This document shows, in pieces, positions 44,032-52,815 of a stretch of 64,000 bases of DNA (the first letter of the stretch is position 1; every line of letters begins with the position of its first letter). The DNA is from Actinoplanes derwentensis (GTDB taxonomy: Bacteria; Actinomycetota; Actinomycetes; Mycobacteriales; Micromonosporaceae). Under the pieces are notes generated by a model. It did no database searches, was not told the origin of the DNA, and worked only from the letters and a program-made list of their open reading frames with translations. The stretch lies in NCBI RefSeq assembly GCF_900104725.1, contig NZ_LT629758.1:2294001-2358000 (forward strand). The letters run 5' to 3'. Both the position numbers and the translations under genes were made by a program.

Positions 44032-44973
44032 ATGACCTTGATCCGGCTGGGCCCTGACGCCCTGCGCGCCAGTCGTTTCGCGCTCTCCCCACTGGCCGAG
44101 ACGCTGAGCCGCCTGATCACTCTGCGCTGCGAGATCGACGGCGGCCGGCCCGGTCCGCAGGCCCGGGCGCTGGCGGACTGGCTCGACGGCGACCCGTTCG
44201 CCGCGGGCCTGCTACGGCTGGTGTCGGCCACGAAGTTCCTGCCCGACTTCGTGGCCATCCCACCGTCGTCGATGACGACCCGCATCGACGACGAGCTGGC
44301 GCAGATGCGTGCCGTCGGCGACATTGCGGCGCGGGCGACGATCGCCGAGGCCCGCCGGTTCGCCTGGAAGTCCGGCAGTTTCGCCTGGGCCGATACCGAC
44401 GGGGTCGCCGCCTGTGCCGCGGCGGTGTTCGCCCGTGGCTGGCAGTGGTTCACCGAGCCGGACTGGCCGCGCCGGCGGGCGGTGATGGAACGTGACATCC
44501 GGCACCGGGCGGGCGTGCTCGCGGCCCACGGTTGGCGGCAGGCCATCAGCGGAATCGGCAAGATCCGGTGGGCGGGGCCGGACGCGATCCAGTTCTCCAC
44601 CCAGACGCACGCGGACCTGCCCGTCGGTGATCAGGGGCTGGTGCTGGTGCCGCACACCGGGATCACCGGGCAGTGGATGTGTGAGGCGCCGCCCCGGTTC
44701 GCCCTGGTCTATCCGGCGCGGGGTGCCCTGGAGCAGGTGCCCGTCGCCGCCGAGGGCATCGCCAGGCTCATCGGGGAAGGCCGCGCGCGCGTCCTGGCCG
44801 CGCTGGCCGATCCGACGACGCCGTCTCAGCTCGCGGTGCTGCTCGGGGTGTCGCTCGGCACCGTGTCGGGGCACCTCGCGACGTTGCGTGACGCCGGGGC
44901 GGTCGTGGGGCGGCGCAGCGGCCGGGCGGTTTATTACGAGCGAACGGCGCTGGGTGATGCCCTGTCCCGCTGA
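44032..44973 (+). CDS. ArsR-type regulator with DUF5937 domain
   Basis: The 313-residue protein has an N-terminal DUF5937 domain (SRFALSPLAETLSRLITLRC, ALADWLDGDPFAAGLLRLVS) and a C-terminal ArsR winged helix (RARVLAALADPTTPSQLAVL, LGVSLGTVSGHLATLRDAGA, GRAVYYERTALGDAL). This family regulates divergent MFS exporters in actinobacteria. ATG 44032 lies just after the operator. Confidence 0.9.
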   Translation: MTLIRLGPDALRASRFALSPLAETLSRLITLRCEIDGGRPGPQARALADWLDGDPFAAGLLRLVSATKFLPDFVAIPPSSMTTRIDDELAQMRAVGDIAARATIAEARRFAWKSGSFAWADTDGVAACAAAVFARGWQWFTEPDWPRRRAVMERDIRHRAGVLAAHGWRQAISGIGKIRWAGPDAIQFSTQTHADLPVGDQGLVLVPHTGITGQWMCEAPPRFALVYPARGALEQVPVAAEGIARLIGEGRARVLAALADPTTPSQLAVLLGVSLGTVSGHLATLRDAGAVVGRRSGRAVYYERTALGDALSR

Positions 44974-44984
44974 TTGTCATACCC

Positions 44985-45977
44985 GTGGCCGATGATGATC
45001 AGGTGATCTGTTTCGTCTACCGCTCCCCCTATCAGGGTCTGCTCGGCAAGCACGTGCGCTGGCTGCCCGACGCGTCGGTGCTCGACTGGTTCCGCCGGGC
45101 CTTCGACGAGTCCCGTCCCGACCCCGCCGCGTGGCTGCACGCCGAGCTGGGTGTCGAGGTCTACGGGCTCCACACGATCTTCGACAAGCCGCGGGCCAAG
45201 CCCGAGTCGATGCGTGAGCTGCGCAAACTACTGAAGAAGCATCTGTACGTGGAGGGCAAGGTGATCGTCGGTGACCACAGTGTCCGCGCGCTGACCGACG
45301 ACGACGAGGTTCCCTTGGCGTATTTCTTCCTCGACCAGAGTGCCGTCGCCGAGCGGCCCGGCCGGCTCGCCTACGCGGTCCACGAACAGTGGCCGCTCCC
45401 GGCCGATTCCGCCCGTCCGAGTGACGGCGAGCCGGTGACGACGATCGTCACCTCCCAGATCGGTGACGTCGACTGGGACACCCAGGGCGCCTCGGTGCGG
45501 TTGCCCGGCGTGCGGGTCCCGGATCTGGCCGCCTGGTTGCGGCGGTCCGACGTGCACGGTGACTGGCCGTACGAAGTGGTGCTCCTGCGGGCCGCGGTCG
45601 GTCCCGATGACGACCTGGCCGCCGCGCTGGACCGGGTCAACCGCTGGGGTGCCTGGCACGACCAGTACCTCGACGTCGACGGCCTCGCCGGGGACCAGGC
45701 GAAAGCACACCAGGTCGTCCGGTCGGTGCTGGCGCGGACCGCGGGCCTCGACGAGATCCCCGGGCCGCTCGGCAGCCGCTCTCCGGCCAAGAGCCGGATC
45801 GAGGTCGGCGAGCATCTGGCGCAGGCCAGTCTCCACCTGGACGACAACTACGGTCACCAGCAGTTCTTCGTCTTCGACGACGTGTGGGCGGCCAGCCACC
45901 CGGCGCTGGCGAAATCGATGCGGCGCTGGTTCGTCAAATCCTGGGACCCGCTGAAGGGAACACTCAAGCCGTCGTAG
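44985..45977 (+). CDS. Conserved hypothetical protein
   Basis: A 330-residue soluble protein starting with GTG. It contains VICFVYRSPYQGLLGKHVRW, LRKLLKKHLYVEGKVIVGDH, VPLAYFFLDQSAVAE and DNYGHQQFFVFDDVWAASHP. I do not recognise a family; composition and codon use are those of a real gene. It follows the ArsR gene by 11 bases and may be co-transcribed. It converges with the next gene, overlapping by 14 bases. Confidence 0.72.
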   Translation: MADDDQVICFVYRSPYQGLLGKHVRWLPDASVLDWFRRAFDESRPDPAAWLHAELGVEVYGLHTIFDKPRAKPESMRELRKLLKKHLYVEGKVIVGDHSVRALTDDDEVPLAYFFLDQSAVAERPGRLAYAVHEQWPLPADSARPSDGEPVTTIVTSQIGDVDWDTQGASVRLPGVRVPDLAAWLRRSDVHGDWPYEVVLLRAAVGPDDDLAAALDRVNRWGAWHDQYLDVDGLAGDQAKAHQVVRSVLARTAGLDEIPGPLGSRSPAKSRIEVGEHLAQASLHLDDNYGHQQFFVFDDVWAASHPALAKSMRRWFVKSWDPLKGTLKPS

Positions 45978-46824
45978 CCCGCTCCCACAGGTCGTCGAGG
46001 ACCGTCCCGGCCGGCACGTCGCGGCGTTCGGCCTCGGCGATGACGGCCCGGGTCAGGTGCTGGGCGGCGTAACCGATCAGGTGCGCCGGCTCCAGCTTCG
46101 CGGCGAAACCCTTGGCGATCGCGGCGGCCGTGTCGAGGTTCCCGGCAGCGACGTCGGCGGCCAGCGCGTCGAGCGCCGGGTTGCCGTCACCGGACTCGGT
46201 GCGGCCGTTCAGCCCGTGCACCAGCCCGAAGTACCAGACCAACAGGTCCGCCGGGTCACCGGTCTCGGCCAGCATCCGCAGCCACTGCCGTTGCGCGTCG
46301 GTGTCCCCGGCGACCTGTCCCCACACCAGCCGGAAGGGCGCTTCGGAGATCAGGATCAGTTGGTCGGCCCGGGCGCAGGCCAGCCGGATCATGTCGGTGT
46401 TGTTGTCGAACTGCGTCACCATCGCGGCCAGCGCCAGGACCGTGTCCATCGGCGCGTCCAGGGCCAGGTCACCGGCCGCCCCGAGGAGCCGGTGGGCAGC
46501 CCGCCGGCAGAGCAGCGCGAAGTTCGGTTCGCCGAACCGGCGCACCGTCTCCACCACCAGGGCGCGCAGCTCCGGCCGGGGCGCGTTCAACCGCCCGATC
46601 GACGCGAGCAGCGCCTCGACCAGTTCGTCGCTGGCGGCCTCCTGAACGATCTGCAACACCTGCCCGGAGGCGACCAGGGCGGTCTGCGTCAGGTCGACGG
46701 TCCGCTCATCGCCGTTCTGCTCCCGCACCAGCGCCCCGGCCCGCTCCGGATGCCCGGCCAGGAATTCGCCGGCGGCGGCCCGCACGACGGCGGAGGGGGT
46801 GAGTTCGTTACCGGTGTCGCTCAT
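45964..46824 (-). CDS. Conserved hypothetical alpha-helical protein
   Basis: The 286-residue product is almost entirely helical, with repeated amphipathic segments such as LVVETVRRFGEPNFALLCRR and LDALAADVAAGNLDTAAAIA, suggesting a HEAT/ARM-like superhelix. No catalytic motif is visible and I do not recognise a named family. ATG 46824 has no strong RBS. Confidence 0.72.
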   Translation of the reverse strand: MSDTGNELTPSAVVRAAAGEFLAGHPERAGALVREQNGDERTVDLTQTALVASGQVLQIVQEAASDELVEALLASIGRLNAPRPELRALVVETVRRFGEPNFALLCRRAAHRLLGAAGDLALDAPMDTVLALAAMVTQFDNNTDMIRLACARADQLILISEAPFRLVWGQVAGDTDAQRQWLRMLAETGDPADLLVWYFGLVHGLNGRTESGDGNPALDALAADVAAGNLDTAAAIAKGFAAKLEPAHLIGYAAQHLTRAVIAEAERRDVPAGTVLDDLWERATTA

Positions 46825-46879
46825 GATCGAACATTCTGCCTGATGTCACATTCCAGGGGCCTGCCCCGTCTTCTCGGCT

Positions 46880-47239
46880 ATGAACCTCGCATACATGATC
46901 GTCACCGTCGTCGCCGCCTTCTTCACCGGCAGCGCCGCCGTCTTCTACCTGATCGGCCACGAGTACCCGAAGACGCAGGCGGACATGAAAGGCATCCCGC
47001 GCCGGTACGTGCCGGTGCTCGGCCTGCTGCTGGCCGCCGGTTCGGTGGGGCTGCTGACCGGTTTCGCCCTCCCCGCGGTGGGCACCGCCGCCGCGGTCGG
47101 CCTGGTGCTCTACTTCACCGGGGCCCTGATCGCCCACCTGCGGGTCGGCTCCCGCAACCTGGTCGGCTGGGCGATCTTCTACGTCACGGTCCTGGCGAAC
47201 CTGGCTCTGAACCTGGCCGAGTCGACCACCTGGTGGTGA
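46880..47239 (+). CDS. DoxX-like small membrane protein
   Basis: The 119-residue protein has four predicted helices and the sequence pattern of DoxX-like proteins (AYMIVTVVAAFFTGSAAVFY, LGLLLAAGSVGLLTGFALPA, AVGLVLYFTGALIAHLRVG). DoxX relatives act in membrane redox or quinone-linked processes; the role here is unknown. Confidence 0.78.
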   Translation: MNLAYMIVTVVAAFFTGSAAVFYLIGHEYPKTQADMKGIPRRYVPVLGLLLAAGSVGLLTGFALPAVGTAAAVGLVLYFTGALIAHLRVGSRNLVGWAIFYVTVLANLALNLAESTTWW

Positions 47240-47270
47240 CCGGCTCCGACCAGGGGCCGATGACCGGCTG

Positions 47271-47654
47271 TCAGGGGCCGACGACCGGCTCGAAGTCGGC
47301 CGGGGCCACCGCGTAACGGGCCGCCAGCGCCGCGTCCAGTCGCGAGGTGTCCGGGAACACCTCGTGGTAGGCGTCCGACAACCGGTCTTCCGCCTCGTCG
47401 TCGTCACGGTCACTCGCCGCGGCCGGCAGCTCGTCGATCACCGCGGCCAGGTCGTTCAGGCCGAAGTAGCGAGCACCGGCTGCGGCGGCGGCCAGTTGAG
47501 CGGGTTCGCAACTGTCCGCCGCGTGGTTCGGGCCGCCGTTCTGCACCACGTTGTCGACCAGGATCAGGGCGGCCAGGTGCCGGTCGCCGGGGCCGGTGCC
47601 CTCGTCGGCACAGGCCCGATTCCAGATGCCACGCAGTGTGTCGAGGTCGGTCAT
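47271..47654 (-). CDS. DUF4375/DMP19-like protein, fused upstream to a DUF4184 remnant
   Basis: From ATG 47654 the 127 residues read DRHLAALILVDNVVQNGGPN and AAAGARYFGLNDLAAVIDEL, resembling DMP19/DUF4375 proteins. The frame is open to 47909 and upstream encodes MPFTLSHPAAILPL, the exact DUF4184 N-terminus, joined directly to two membrane helices (LLVLAAGGVVGAGLQLAEPS, LRAVVIGAMSGVGAALILYA) like a DUF4184 C-terminus. It is either a decayed DUF4184 gene followed by a separate one, or a chimera of 212 residues. Confidence 0.6.
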   Translation of the reverse strand: MTDLDTLRGIWNRACADEGTGPGDRHLAALILVDNVVQNGGPNHAADSCEPAQLAAAAAGARYFGLNDLAAVIDELPAAASDRDDDEAEDRLSDAYHEVFPDTSRLDAALAARYAVAPADFEPVVGP

Positions 47655-47992
47655 CCGATCATTGTCCGCTTTCGCGAACAGATGCCAGGCCAATGCGTAC
47701 AGAATCAGGGCCGCACCGACCCCGGACATCGCGCCGATCACCACCGCGCGTAGCGAGGGTTCGGCCAGTTGCAGGCCCGCCCCGACGACGCCGCCGGCCG
47801 CCAGGACCAGTAGCGGCCACCAGCGCGCGGGCCGGGCGGGAGCGGCCGGAGGCCGACGGCACAGCGGCAGGATCGCCGCCGGATGACTCAGAGTGAACGG
47901 CATAGTCAAATGATCATGTCAGGCGCGCGCACCCGCCCCCGGGGTGGCTGCATTCGCCAGCGGGCCGGGGCTCGGGTGGGTTGAATGAGGCA

Positions 47993-48748
47993 GTGGCGGA
48001 CACCGAGCACGATCATGACGGCGGGCTGGCCCGTGACCTTCCGATGCTGCGGCGCCGGCGACTGCTCGGGGTGGTGGGCGGCAGCGCGGTGGCGGCGCTG
48101 ACCGGCGCCGGCCCGGCCTACGCCAGCATTCCGCGGATCCCCGAGGAGACGGCCGGACCCTATCCTGCCGACGGTTCGAACGGGCCGAACATTCTCACCA
48201 CGTCGGGACTCGTGCGCCAGAACATCACCCGCAGTGTCGGCAAGGCCAAAGGGGTCGCCAAGGGCATCCCGCTGATCATCAAGTTGCGGCTGGTCCACGC
48301 CGCCACCGAGAAGGCCGCCACCGGACTGGCCGTCTACCTGTGGCACTGCAACCGTGACGGGCTGTACTCGCTCTACAGCAAAGGCCTCACCGGGGAGAAC
48401 TACCTGCGCGGGGTCCAGGCGAGCAACAGCACCGGCTGGGTACGGTTCACCAGTATCTACCCCGCCTGCTATTCGGGCCGCTGGCCGCACATCCACTTCG
48501 AGGTCTACCCGAGTGTCGCCAAGGCCACCAGGGCGAAGAACAAGCTGCACACCTCCCAGCTCGCCCTGCCCGCCAAGACCAACGCGCTCGTCTACGCCAC
48601 CAGCGGTTACGCCTCCAGCAAACGCAACGTGTCGCAGGTCAGTCTGGCCACCGACAACGTGTTCTCCGACGGCTACGCCCAGGAGCTGGCCACCGTCACC
48701 GGCTCGGTCACCAAAGGCTTCACCGCGGTCCTCACCATCGGGGTCTGA
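47993..48748 (+). CDS. Intradiol ring-cleavage dioxygenase-like protein, Tat-exported
   Basis: The 251-residue protein starts with a Tat-type signal (LRRRRLLGVVGGSAVAALTG). It then has the intradiol dioxygenase-like fold: ETAGPYPADGSNGPNI, TGLAVYLWHCNRDGLYSLYS and the iron-ligand region YPACYSGRWPHIHFEVY with Tyr and two His. The first Tyr ligand is less certain. Secreted members are widespread in actinobacteria and often act on catechol-type compounds. GTG 47993 is chosen over TTG 47981. Confidence 0.82.
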   Translation: MADTEHDHDGGLARDLPMLRRRRLLGVVGGSAVAALTGAGPAYASIPRIPEETAGPYPADGSNGPNILTTSGLVRQNITRSVGKAKGVAKGIPLIIKLRLVHAATEKAATGLAVYLWHCNRDGLYSLYSKGLTGENYLRGVQASNSTGWVRFTSIYPACYSGRWPHIHFEVYPSVAKATRAKNKLHTSQLALPAKTNALVYATSGYASSKRNVSQVSLATDNVFSDGYAQELATVTGSVTKGFTAVLTIGV

Positions 48749-48762
48749 GCACCAGACGGGGT

Positions 48763-48766
48763 CTAG
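48763..48766. repeat. Target-site duplication CTAG, left (IS1182-type element)
   Basis: CTAG flanks the left end and recurs at 50578-50581. Confidence 0.75.
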
Positions 48767-50577
48767 GTGACTGGTGTTAAATGGCGGCTTGTCACCCGTA
48801 CGATGAATATAGCTTTGTTTCGATTTTGGTTATTTTGCTGGGATGACGTTGGGTAGGGCGTCGCAGCAGTCGGACCCCGCGGATCCGGTCAGGCGGTTCT
48901 GCGGGGCGGCTCTCGCCCCGAACTCGATCTTTGTGTTCCTCGACCAGCACCGGGACCGGCTGTTCCCCGATGATCTGTTCAGCGACCTGTTCGCGCTGGT
49001 AGGACGTCGGTCAGTGCCGCCATCACTGGTCGCGACGGTGATGGTCCTGCAACGCCTGGAAGGGCTGTCGGACCGCGAAGCCGTTGACCGGTTCACCTTC
49101 GATGTCCGCTGGCGGTACGCGGCCGGGGCCGGTGGCTTCGACGGCACCGGCCGGGCCGGGTTCGCCCACACGGTGCTGGTCGACATGCGCGAACGGCTGC
49201 GCCGCTCCGGCCGTCCGGACCGGATCTTCGAAGTCGCGTTGACCGCGGCGCGGCAGGCCGGGCTGATCGGCCGGCGCCGGGTCCTGGACTCCACACCCTT
49301 GTACGACGCGGTCGCCACCATGGACACGATCACCCTGATCCGGTCCGCGGTCCGCGGCCTGCTCACCACTGCCGGCACCGACCAGGCCGCCGCCCTTCGA
49401 GGGGTCCTGACCAGCGGAGATGACTACACCGGCACCGCGAAGCCGGTGGTGGACTGGGACGACAAGACCGCTCGCGAAGCGTTGATCGACTCCCGGGCCC
49501 GTGACGGCCACGCCCTGCTGGCCGCCCTCGAAGGGTGTGAGGACCTGCCCGAAACCGTCACGCAGGCGATGACGCTACTGGCGACCGTGCTGGGTCAGGA
49601 CTTGGAGACCGGCGACGACGGAGTGTTACGGATCGCCAGGAAAGTCGCCGCCGACCGGGTGATCTCCACCGTCGACCCGCAGACCCGGCACGGCCACAAA
49701 ACCCAGCACCGCGGCTTCGACGGCTACAAAGGCCACCTCGCCCTGGACCCGGACAGCGAGATCATCACCGCGGTCCAGGTCACCCCGGGCAACACCGGCG
49801 ACGCCGCACCCGCCCCGGACCTGATCAGCGACCTCACCGGCCCGCCCGCCGACACCCACGACACCACACCGGCCGACGACCCGGCGGTCTACGGCGACTG
49901 CGCTTACGGCGCCGGCGAAGTCCTCGAACTGCTGCACGATGCCGGGATCGACATCAAGACCAAGGTCCAGGCCCCGGTCGCGCCCGGCGGCAGGTTCACC
50001 AAGGACCAGTTCACCATCGACCTCGCCGCCGGCACGGTGACCTGCCCGAACCAGGTGACCATCACGATCCGCCCGGTCGCCGGCCACGCCCGGCACGCCG
50101 GCCAGGCCGACTTTGGCACCGCCTGCACCACCTGCCCGCTCCGCACCCAGTGCACTACCTCCAAGACCGGGCGGCACATCACCATCAGCCGGTGGGAGAC
50201 CCACCTCGTCACCGCCCGGACCCGGCAGACCGACCCCGGCTGGAAGGCCGACTACCGGGCCACCCGCCCCAAAGTCGAACACAAGATCGCCCACCTGATG
50301 CGCCGCCGCCACGGCGGACGCCGCGCCCGCATGCGCGGCCTGCAACGCATAGCCGCCGACTTCAGCCTCCTCGCAGCCGCCACCAACCTCGCCCGACTCG
50401 CCACCATCGGACGCACCCACCAACCCCAAGGATGGACCCTCACCTGACCGGCCGAAAACCCCTCCACCAGGCACTACCCAAATCAACGACCGCCACTATC
50501 CCTCACTGGCAGCAACCCTCAAAGCCCAACGCGGGCCGATCAAGGACTCTGATCAACCCGCGTTTAACACCAGTCAT
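48767..50577 (+). mobile_element. Intact IS1182-family insertion sequence
   Basis: The 1811-bp element has ends that share TGACTGGTGTTAAA as inverted repeats and is flanked by CTAG on both sides. It carries one full-length transposase gene. It lies between the dioxygenase-like gene and a GNAT gene and ends only 13 bases before the latter's start, so it may have displaced that promoter. It looks recent and functional. Confidence 0.85.
48843..50447 (+). CDS. IS1182-family transposase
   Basis: The 534-residue protein is full length: DUF772-type N-terminus (FVFLDQHRDRLFPDDLFSDL, LVATVMVLQRLEGLSDREAV), a DDE domain (RVLDSTPLYDAV with the first Asp, DGYKGHLALDPDSEIITAVQ, VYGDCAYGAGEVLELL) and the C-terminal zinc-like cluster CTTCPLRTQCTTS followed by KVEHKIAHLMRRRHGGRRAR. 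No frameshift or stop is seen. Confidence 0.92.
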   Translation: MTLGRASQQSDPADPVRRFCGAALAPNSIFVFLDQHRDRLFPDDLFSDLFALVGRRSVPPSLVATVMVLQRLEGLSDREAVDRFTFDVRWRYAAGAGGFDGTGRAGFAHTVLVDMRERLRRSGRPDRIFEVALTAARQAGLIGRRRVLDSTPLYDAVATMDTITLIRSAVRGLLTTAGTDQAAALRGVLTSGDDYTGTAKPVVDWDDKTAREALIDSRARDGHALLAALEGCEDLPETVTQAMTLLATVLGQDLETGDDGVLRIARKVAADRVISTVDPQTRHGHKTQHRGFDGYKGHLALDPDSEIITAVQVTPGNTGDAAPAPDLISDLTGPPADTHDTTPADDPAVYGDCAYGAGEVLELLHDAGIDIKTKVQAPVAPGGRFTKDQFTIDLAAGTVTCPNQVTITIRPVAGHARHAGQADFGTACTTCPLRTQCTTSKTGRHITISRWETHLVTARTRQTDPGWKADYRATRPKVEHKIAHLMRRRHGGRRARMRGLQRIAADFSLLAAATNLARLATIGRTHQPQGWTLT

Positions 50578-50581
50578 CTAG
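50578..50581. repeat. Target-site duplication CTAG, right (IS1182-type element)
   Basis: It matches 48763-48766. Confidence 0.75.
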
Positions 50582-50590
50582 GGTGGCGCG

Positions 50591-51139
50591 GTGAGCGAAC
50601 TGTGGACCACCCGCCTGCGTCTGCGACCCTTCCGTCCCGGGGACGTTCCGGCGGTCCACGGTTACGCCGGGGACCCCGAGGTGGTCCGGTACATGGACTG
50701 GGGACCGAACGAACTCGCCGACACCGAGGCCTTCGTCGCGGCGGCCGTGGACCCGCCGGACGGCGTCCACCCGTTCGCCGTCGAACACTCCGGCACTCTG
50801 ATCGGCGCCGTCGAGCTCCGGGTCACCGCCGCCGCACACCGCCGCGGCGAGTTCGGTTACGTCCTGACCAGATCCGCCTGGGGCCGGGGGTACGCCACCG
50901 AGGCGGCCGCGGCGGTGCTCGCCTTCGCCTTCGACCAGGTGGACCTGCACCGGGTCGCCGCCACGTGCGACCCGGCCAACGCCGGTTCCCGCCGCGTGCT
51001 GGAGAAGATCGGCCTGACGTACGAGGGTCACCTCCGCGGCTACCTGCAGATCCGGGGCGAGAAGCGCGACCGCCTGCTCTTCGCCGCCCTCCGCCAGGAT
51101 CAGCCCAGCCGGGTGGCGGAGATCCCACCGTCAACGTAG
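50591..51139 (+). CDS. RimJ/RimL-type GNAT acetyltransferase
   Basis: The 182-residue product has the RimJ/L layout: TTRLRLRPFRPGDVPAVHGY, GEFGYVLTRSAWGRGYATEA (acetyl-CoA loop), RVAATCDPANAGSRRVLEKI and GLTYEGHLRGYLQIRGEKRD. It probably acetylates a protein N-terminus or small amine. The GTG is 13 bases from the end of the IS1182-type element. Its 3' end overlaps the convergent SDR gene by 40 bases. Confidence 0.9.
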   Translation: MSELWTTRLRLRPFRPGDVPAVHGYAGDPEVVRYMDWGPNELADTEAFVAAAVDPPDGVHPFAVEHSGTLIGAVELRVTAAAHRRGEFGYVLTRSAWGRGYATEAAAAVLAFAFDQVDLHRVAATCDPANAGSRRVLEKIGLTYEGHLRGYLQIRGEKRDRLLFAALRQDQPSRVAEIPPST

Positions 51140-51867
51140 AGCGTGGTCCCGTGGATCATGGCCGCGTCGTCGGACGCCAGGAACAGCACGCCGCGGGCGA
51201 CGTCCTGCGGCCGCACCACGACACCGGCCGGAGTGGCCGCGGTCATCGCGTCGAGGACCGGCCGGTACGCCTCGTTGCCGGGGGTCAGCGTCACACCGGG
51301 GGCGACCGTGTTCACCCGTACACCGCGCGGGCCGTACTCGGCGGCCCACGCGCGGGTCAACTGCTCGGCGGCCGCCTTCGTCGCGGTGTACATCGCGCCA
51401 CCGGCGGTGCCGGTGCTCGCCATCCAGGAACCGATCGTGATGACGACGCCACCACCGGCGGTGACCATCGCCGGGGCCAGGGCGGCGACCAGGACGTGCG
51501 GGGCGCGGACGTTGACCGCGAGCATCCGGTCGAGGTCGGCGTCGGCCAGGTCCTCGGTCGCCGAGACGGGATAGACACCGGCGTTGTTGACCAGGATGTC
51601 GACCCGGCCGCCGAGCAACGACGTCGCGTCGGCGGCGAAACCGCGCAACCGGCCGTAGTCGCCGGCTAGATCGGAGGCGAGGAAGTCGGCGTGCCCGCCG
51701 GTGGCGCGGATCCGCTCGACGACGCCCTTGCCCCGGTCGGCGTCGCGGCCGCTGACCAGGACATGCGCGCCCGCCTCGGCGAGAGCGACGGCGGTGGCGG
51801 CCCCGATGCCGCTGGTGGATCCGGTGACGAGTGCGGTGCGGCCGGTGAGCCGGGAAGAAGAAGTCAT
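51100..51867 (-). CDS. SDR family oxidoreductase
   Basis: The 255-residue classical SDR has TGSTSGIGAATAVALAEAGA (cofactor loop), NNAGV, ITIGSW with the catalytic Ser, and YTATKAAAEQLT with the YxxxK pair, then GPRGVRVNTVAPG. Substrate unknown; likely NAD(P)-dependent. It is divergent from an XRE/MmyB-like regulator, a pairing typical of regulator plus oxidoreductase target. Confidence 0.92.
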   Translation of the reverse strand: MTSSSRLTGRTALVTGSTSGIGAATAVALAEAGAHVLVSGRDADRGKGVVERIRATGGHADFLASDLAGDYGRLRGFAADATSLLGGRVDILVNNAGVYPVSATEDLADADLDRMLAVNVRAPHVLVAALAPAMVTAGGGVVITIGSWMASTGTAGGAMYTATKAAAEQLTRAWAAEYGPRGVRVNTVAPGVTLTPGNEAYRPVLDAMTAATPAGVVVRPQDVARGVLFLASDDAAMIHGTTLYVDGGISATRLG

Positions 51868-51898
51868 GACCTCTTTCTAGGCTCGGGCTCCAGCCCGC

Positions 51899-51920
51899 AC
51901 CAGGTCACACCGAACCTGGT
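51899..51920. promoter_or_regulatory. Operator-like inverted repeat between SDR and XRE genes
   Basis: ACCAGGT and ACCTGGT form 7-bp arms around CACACCGA in the 90-base divergent gap. The site is a candidate for the XRE regulator. Confidence 0.6.
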
Positions 51921-51957
51921 CACGGCATGACCACCCATTGCCCCTTACTCTCGGGAC

Positions 51958-52815
51958 ATGTCACAAGAGCGCGCCGCGCTGGGTGCCTTCCTGCGGTCCC
52001 GCCGCGACCGGCTGAGCCCCGCCGAAGCAGGCATGCGGGCGTTCCCCGGCCCGCGCCGGGTTCCCGGACTGCGCAAGGAGGAACTCGCCATGCTGGCCGG
52101 GCTCAGCGCCGACTACTACAGCCGGCTGGAGCAGGGCCGGCAGGCCACCGTCTCGGCCGAAGTGCTCGACGCGCTGGCCCGCGCGCTGCGCCTGGACGAG
52201 GTCGAACACGCCCACCTGCACGACCTGGCCGCCCCCGGCCCGGCGCGCGGGGCCCGCGGCGCGACCGCGGTTCAGCGCCCGGACCAGGGGCTGATCCGGC
52301 TGATGGGCACCCTCGATCACGTCCCGGTCCTGCTGCTGGGCAACCGGGGGGACGTGCTGGCCCGCAACCTGCTGTTGACTGCGGTGCTCGGCCGTCCACT
52401 GCCGCCCGGCAGCTCGTTCGTCCGCTATCTGTTCCAGGATCCGGTGGCCCGCGAGCGCATCGTCAACTGGGCCGTTTTCGCGGCGGCGGCGGTGGCGTCG
52501 TTGCGGCGCGAGACCGCTCGTCACCCGTACGACAGGCAATTGACGCTTTTGATCGAAGAATTGCGCTCCGCGGACGAGGACGTCACGCGATGGTGGGACG
52601 ACCACACCGTCCGTGACTACGCCTCGGTGACCAAACGCATCGAGCATCCCACCGCCGGGCGCCTGGACTTCGGGATCGAGTTCGTCGCCCCGCCCCAGGA
52701 GCCGGACCAGCGGCTGGTGATCTACACGACCGAGCCGCACTCCCGCACCGCCGCCATGCTGCCGTTGCTGGCCAGTTGGAGCGCTGATCTACCTTTTCAG
52801 GATGCCGAGCACTGA
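51958..52815 (+). CDS. XRE-family regulator with MmyB-like ligand-binding domain
   Basis: The 285-residue protein has an HTH (LGAFLRSRRDRLSPAEAGMR, LRKEELAMLAGLSADYYSRL, EQGRQATVSAEVLDALARAL) and a complete MmyB-like domain (LLGNRGDVLARNLLLTAVLG, RQLTLLIEELRSADEDVTRW, LVIYTTEPHSRTAAMLPLLA). Members bind fatty-acyl-like ligands and control divergent oxidoreductases. Its end overlaps the next start by 14 bases. Confidence 0.92.
   Translation: MSQERAALGAFLRSRRDRLSPAEAGMRAFPGPRRVPGLRKEELAMLAGLSADYYSRLEQGRQATVSAEVLDALARALRLDEVEHAHLHDLAAPGPARGARGATAVQRPDQGLIRLMGTLDHVPVLLLGNRGDVLARNLLLTAVLGRPLPPGSSFVRYLFQDPVARERIVNWAVFAAAAVASLRRETARHPYDRQLTLLIEELRSADEDVTRWWDDHTVRDYASVTKRIEHPTAGRLDFGIEFVAPPQEPDQRLVIYTTEPHSRTAAMLPLLASWSADLPFQDAEH

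Noticed and set aside
51840..51870. Sequence GGTGAGCCGGGAAG resembling the shared leader element
   Set aside because: It lacks the CTGGTCGGC half, lies inside the SDR coding start and points the wrong way.
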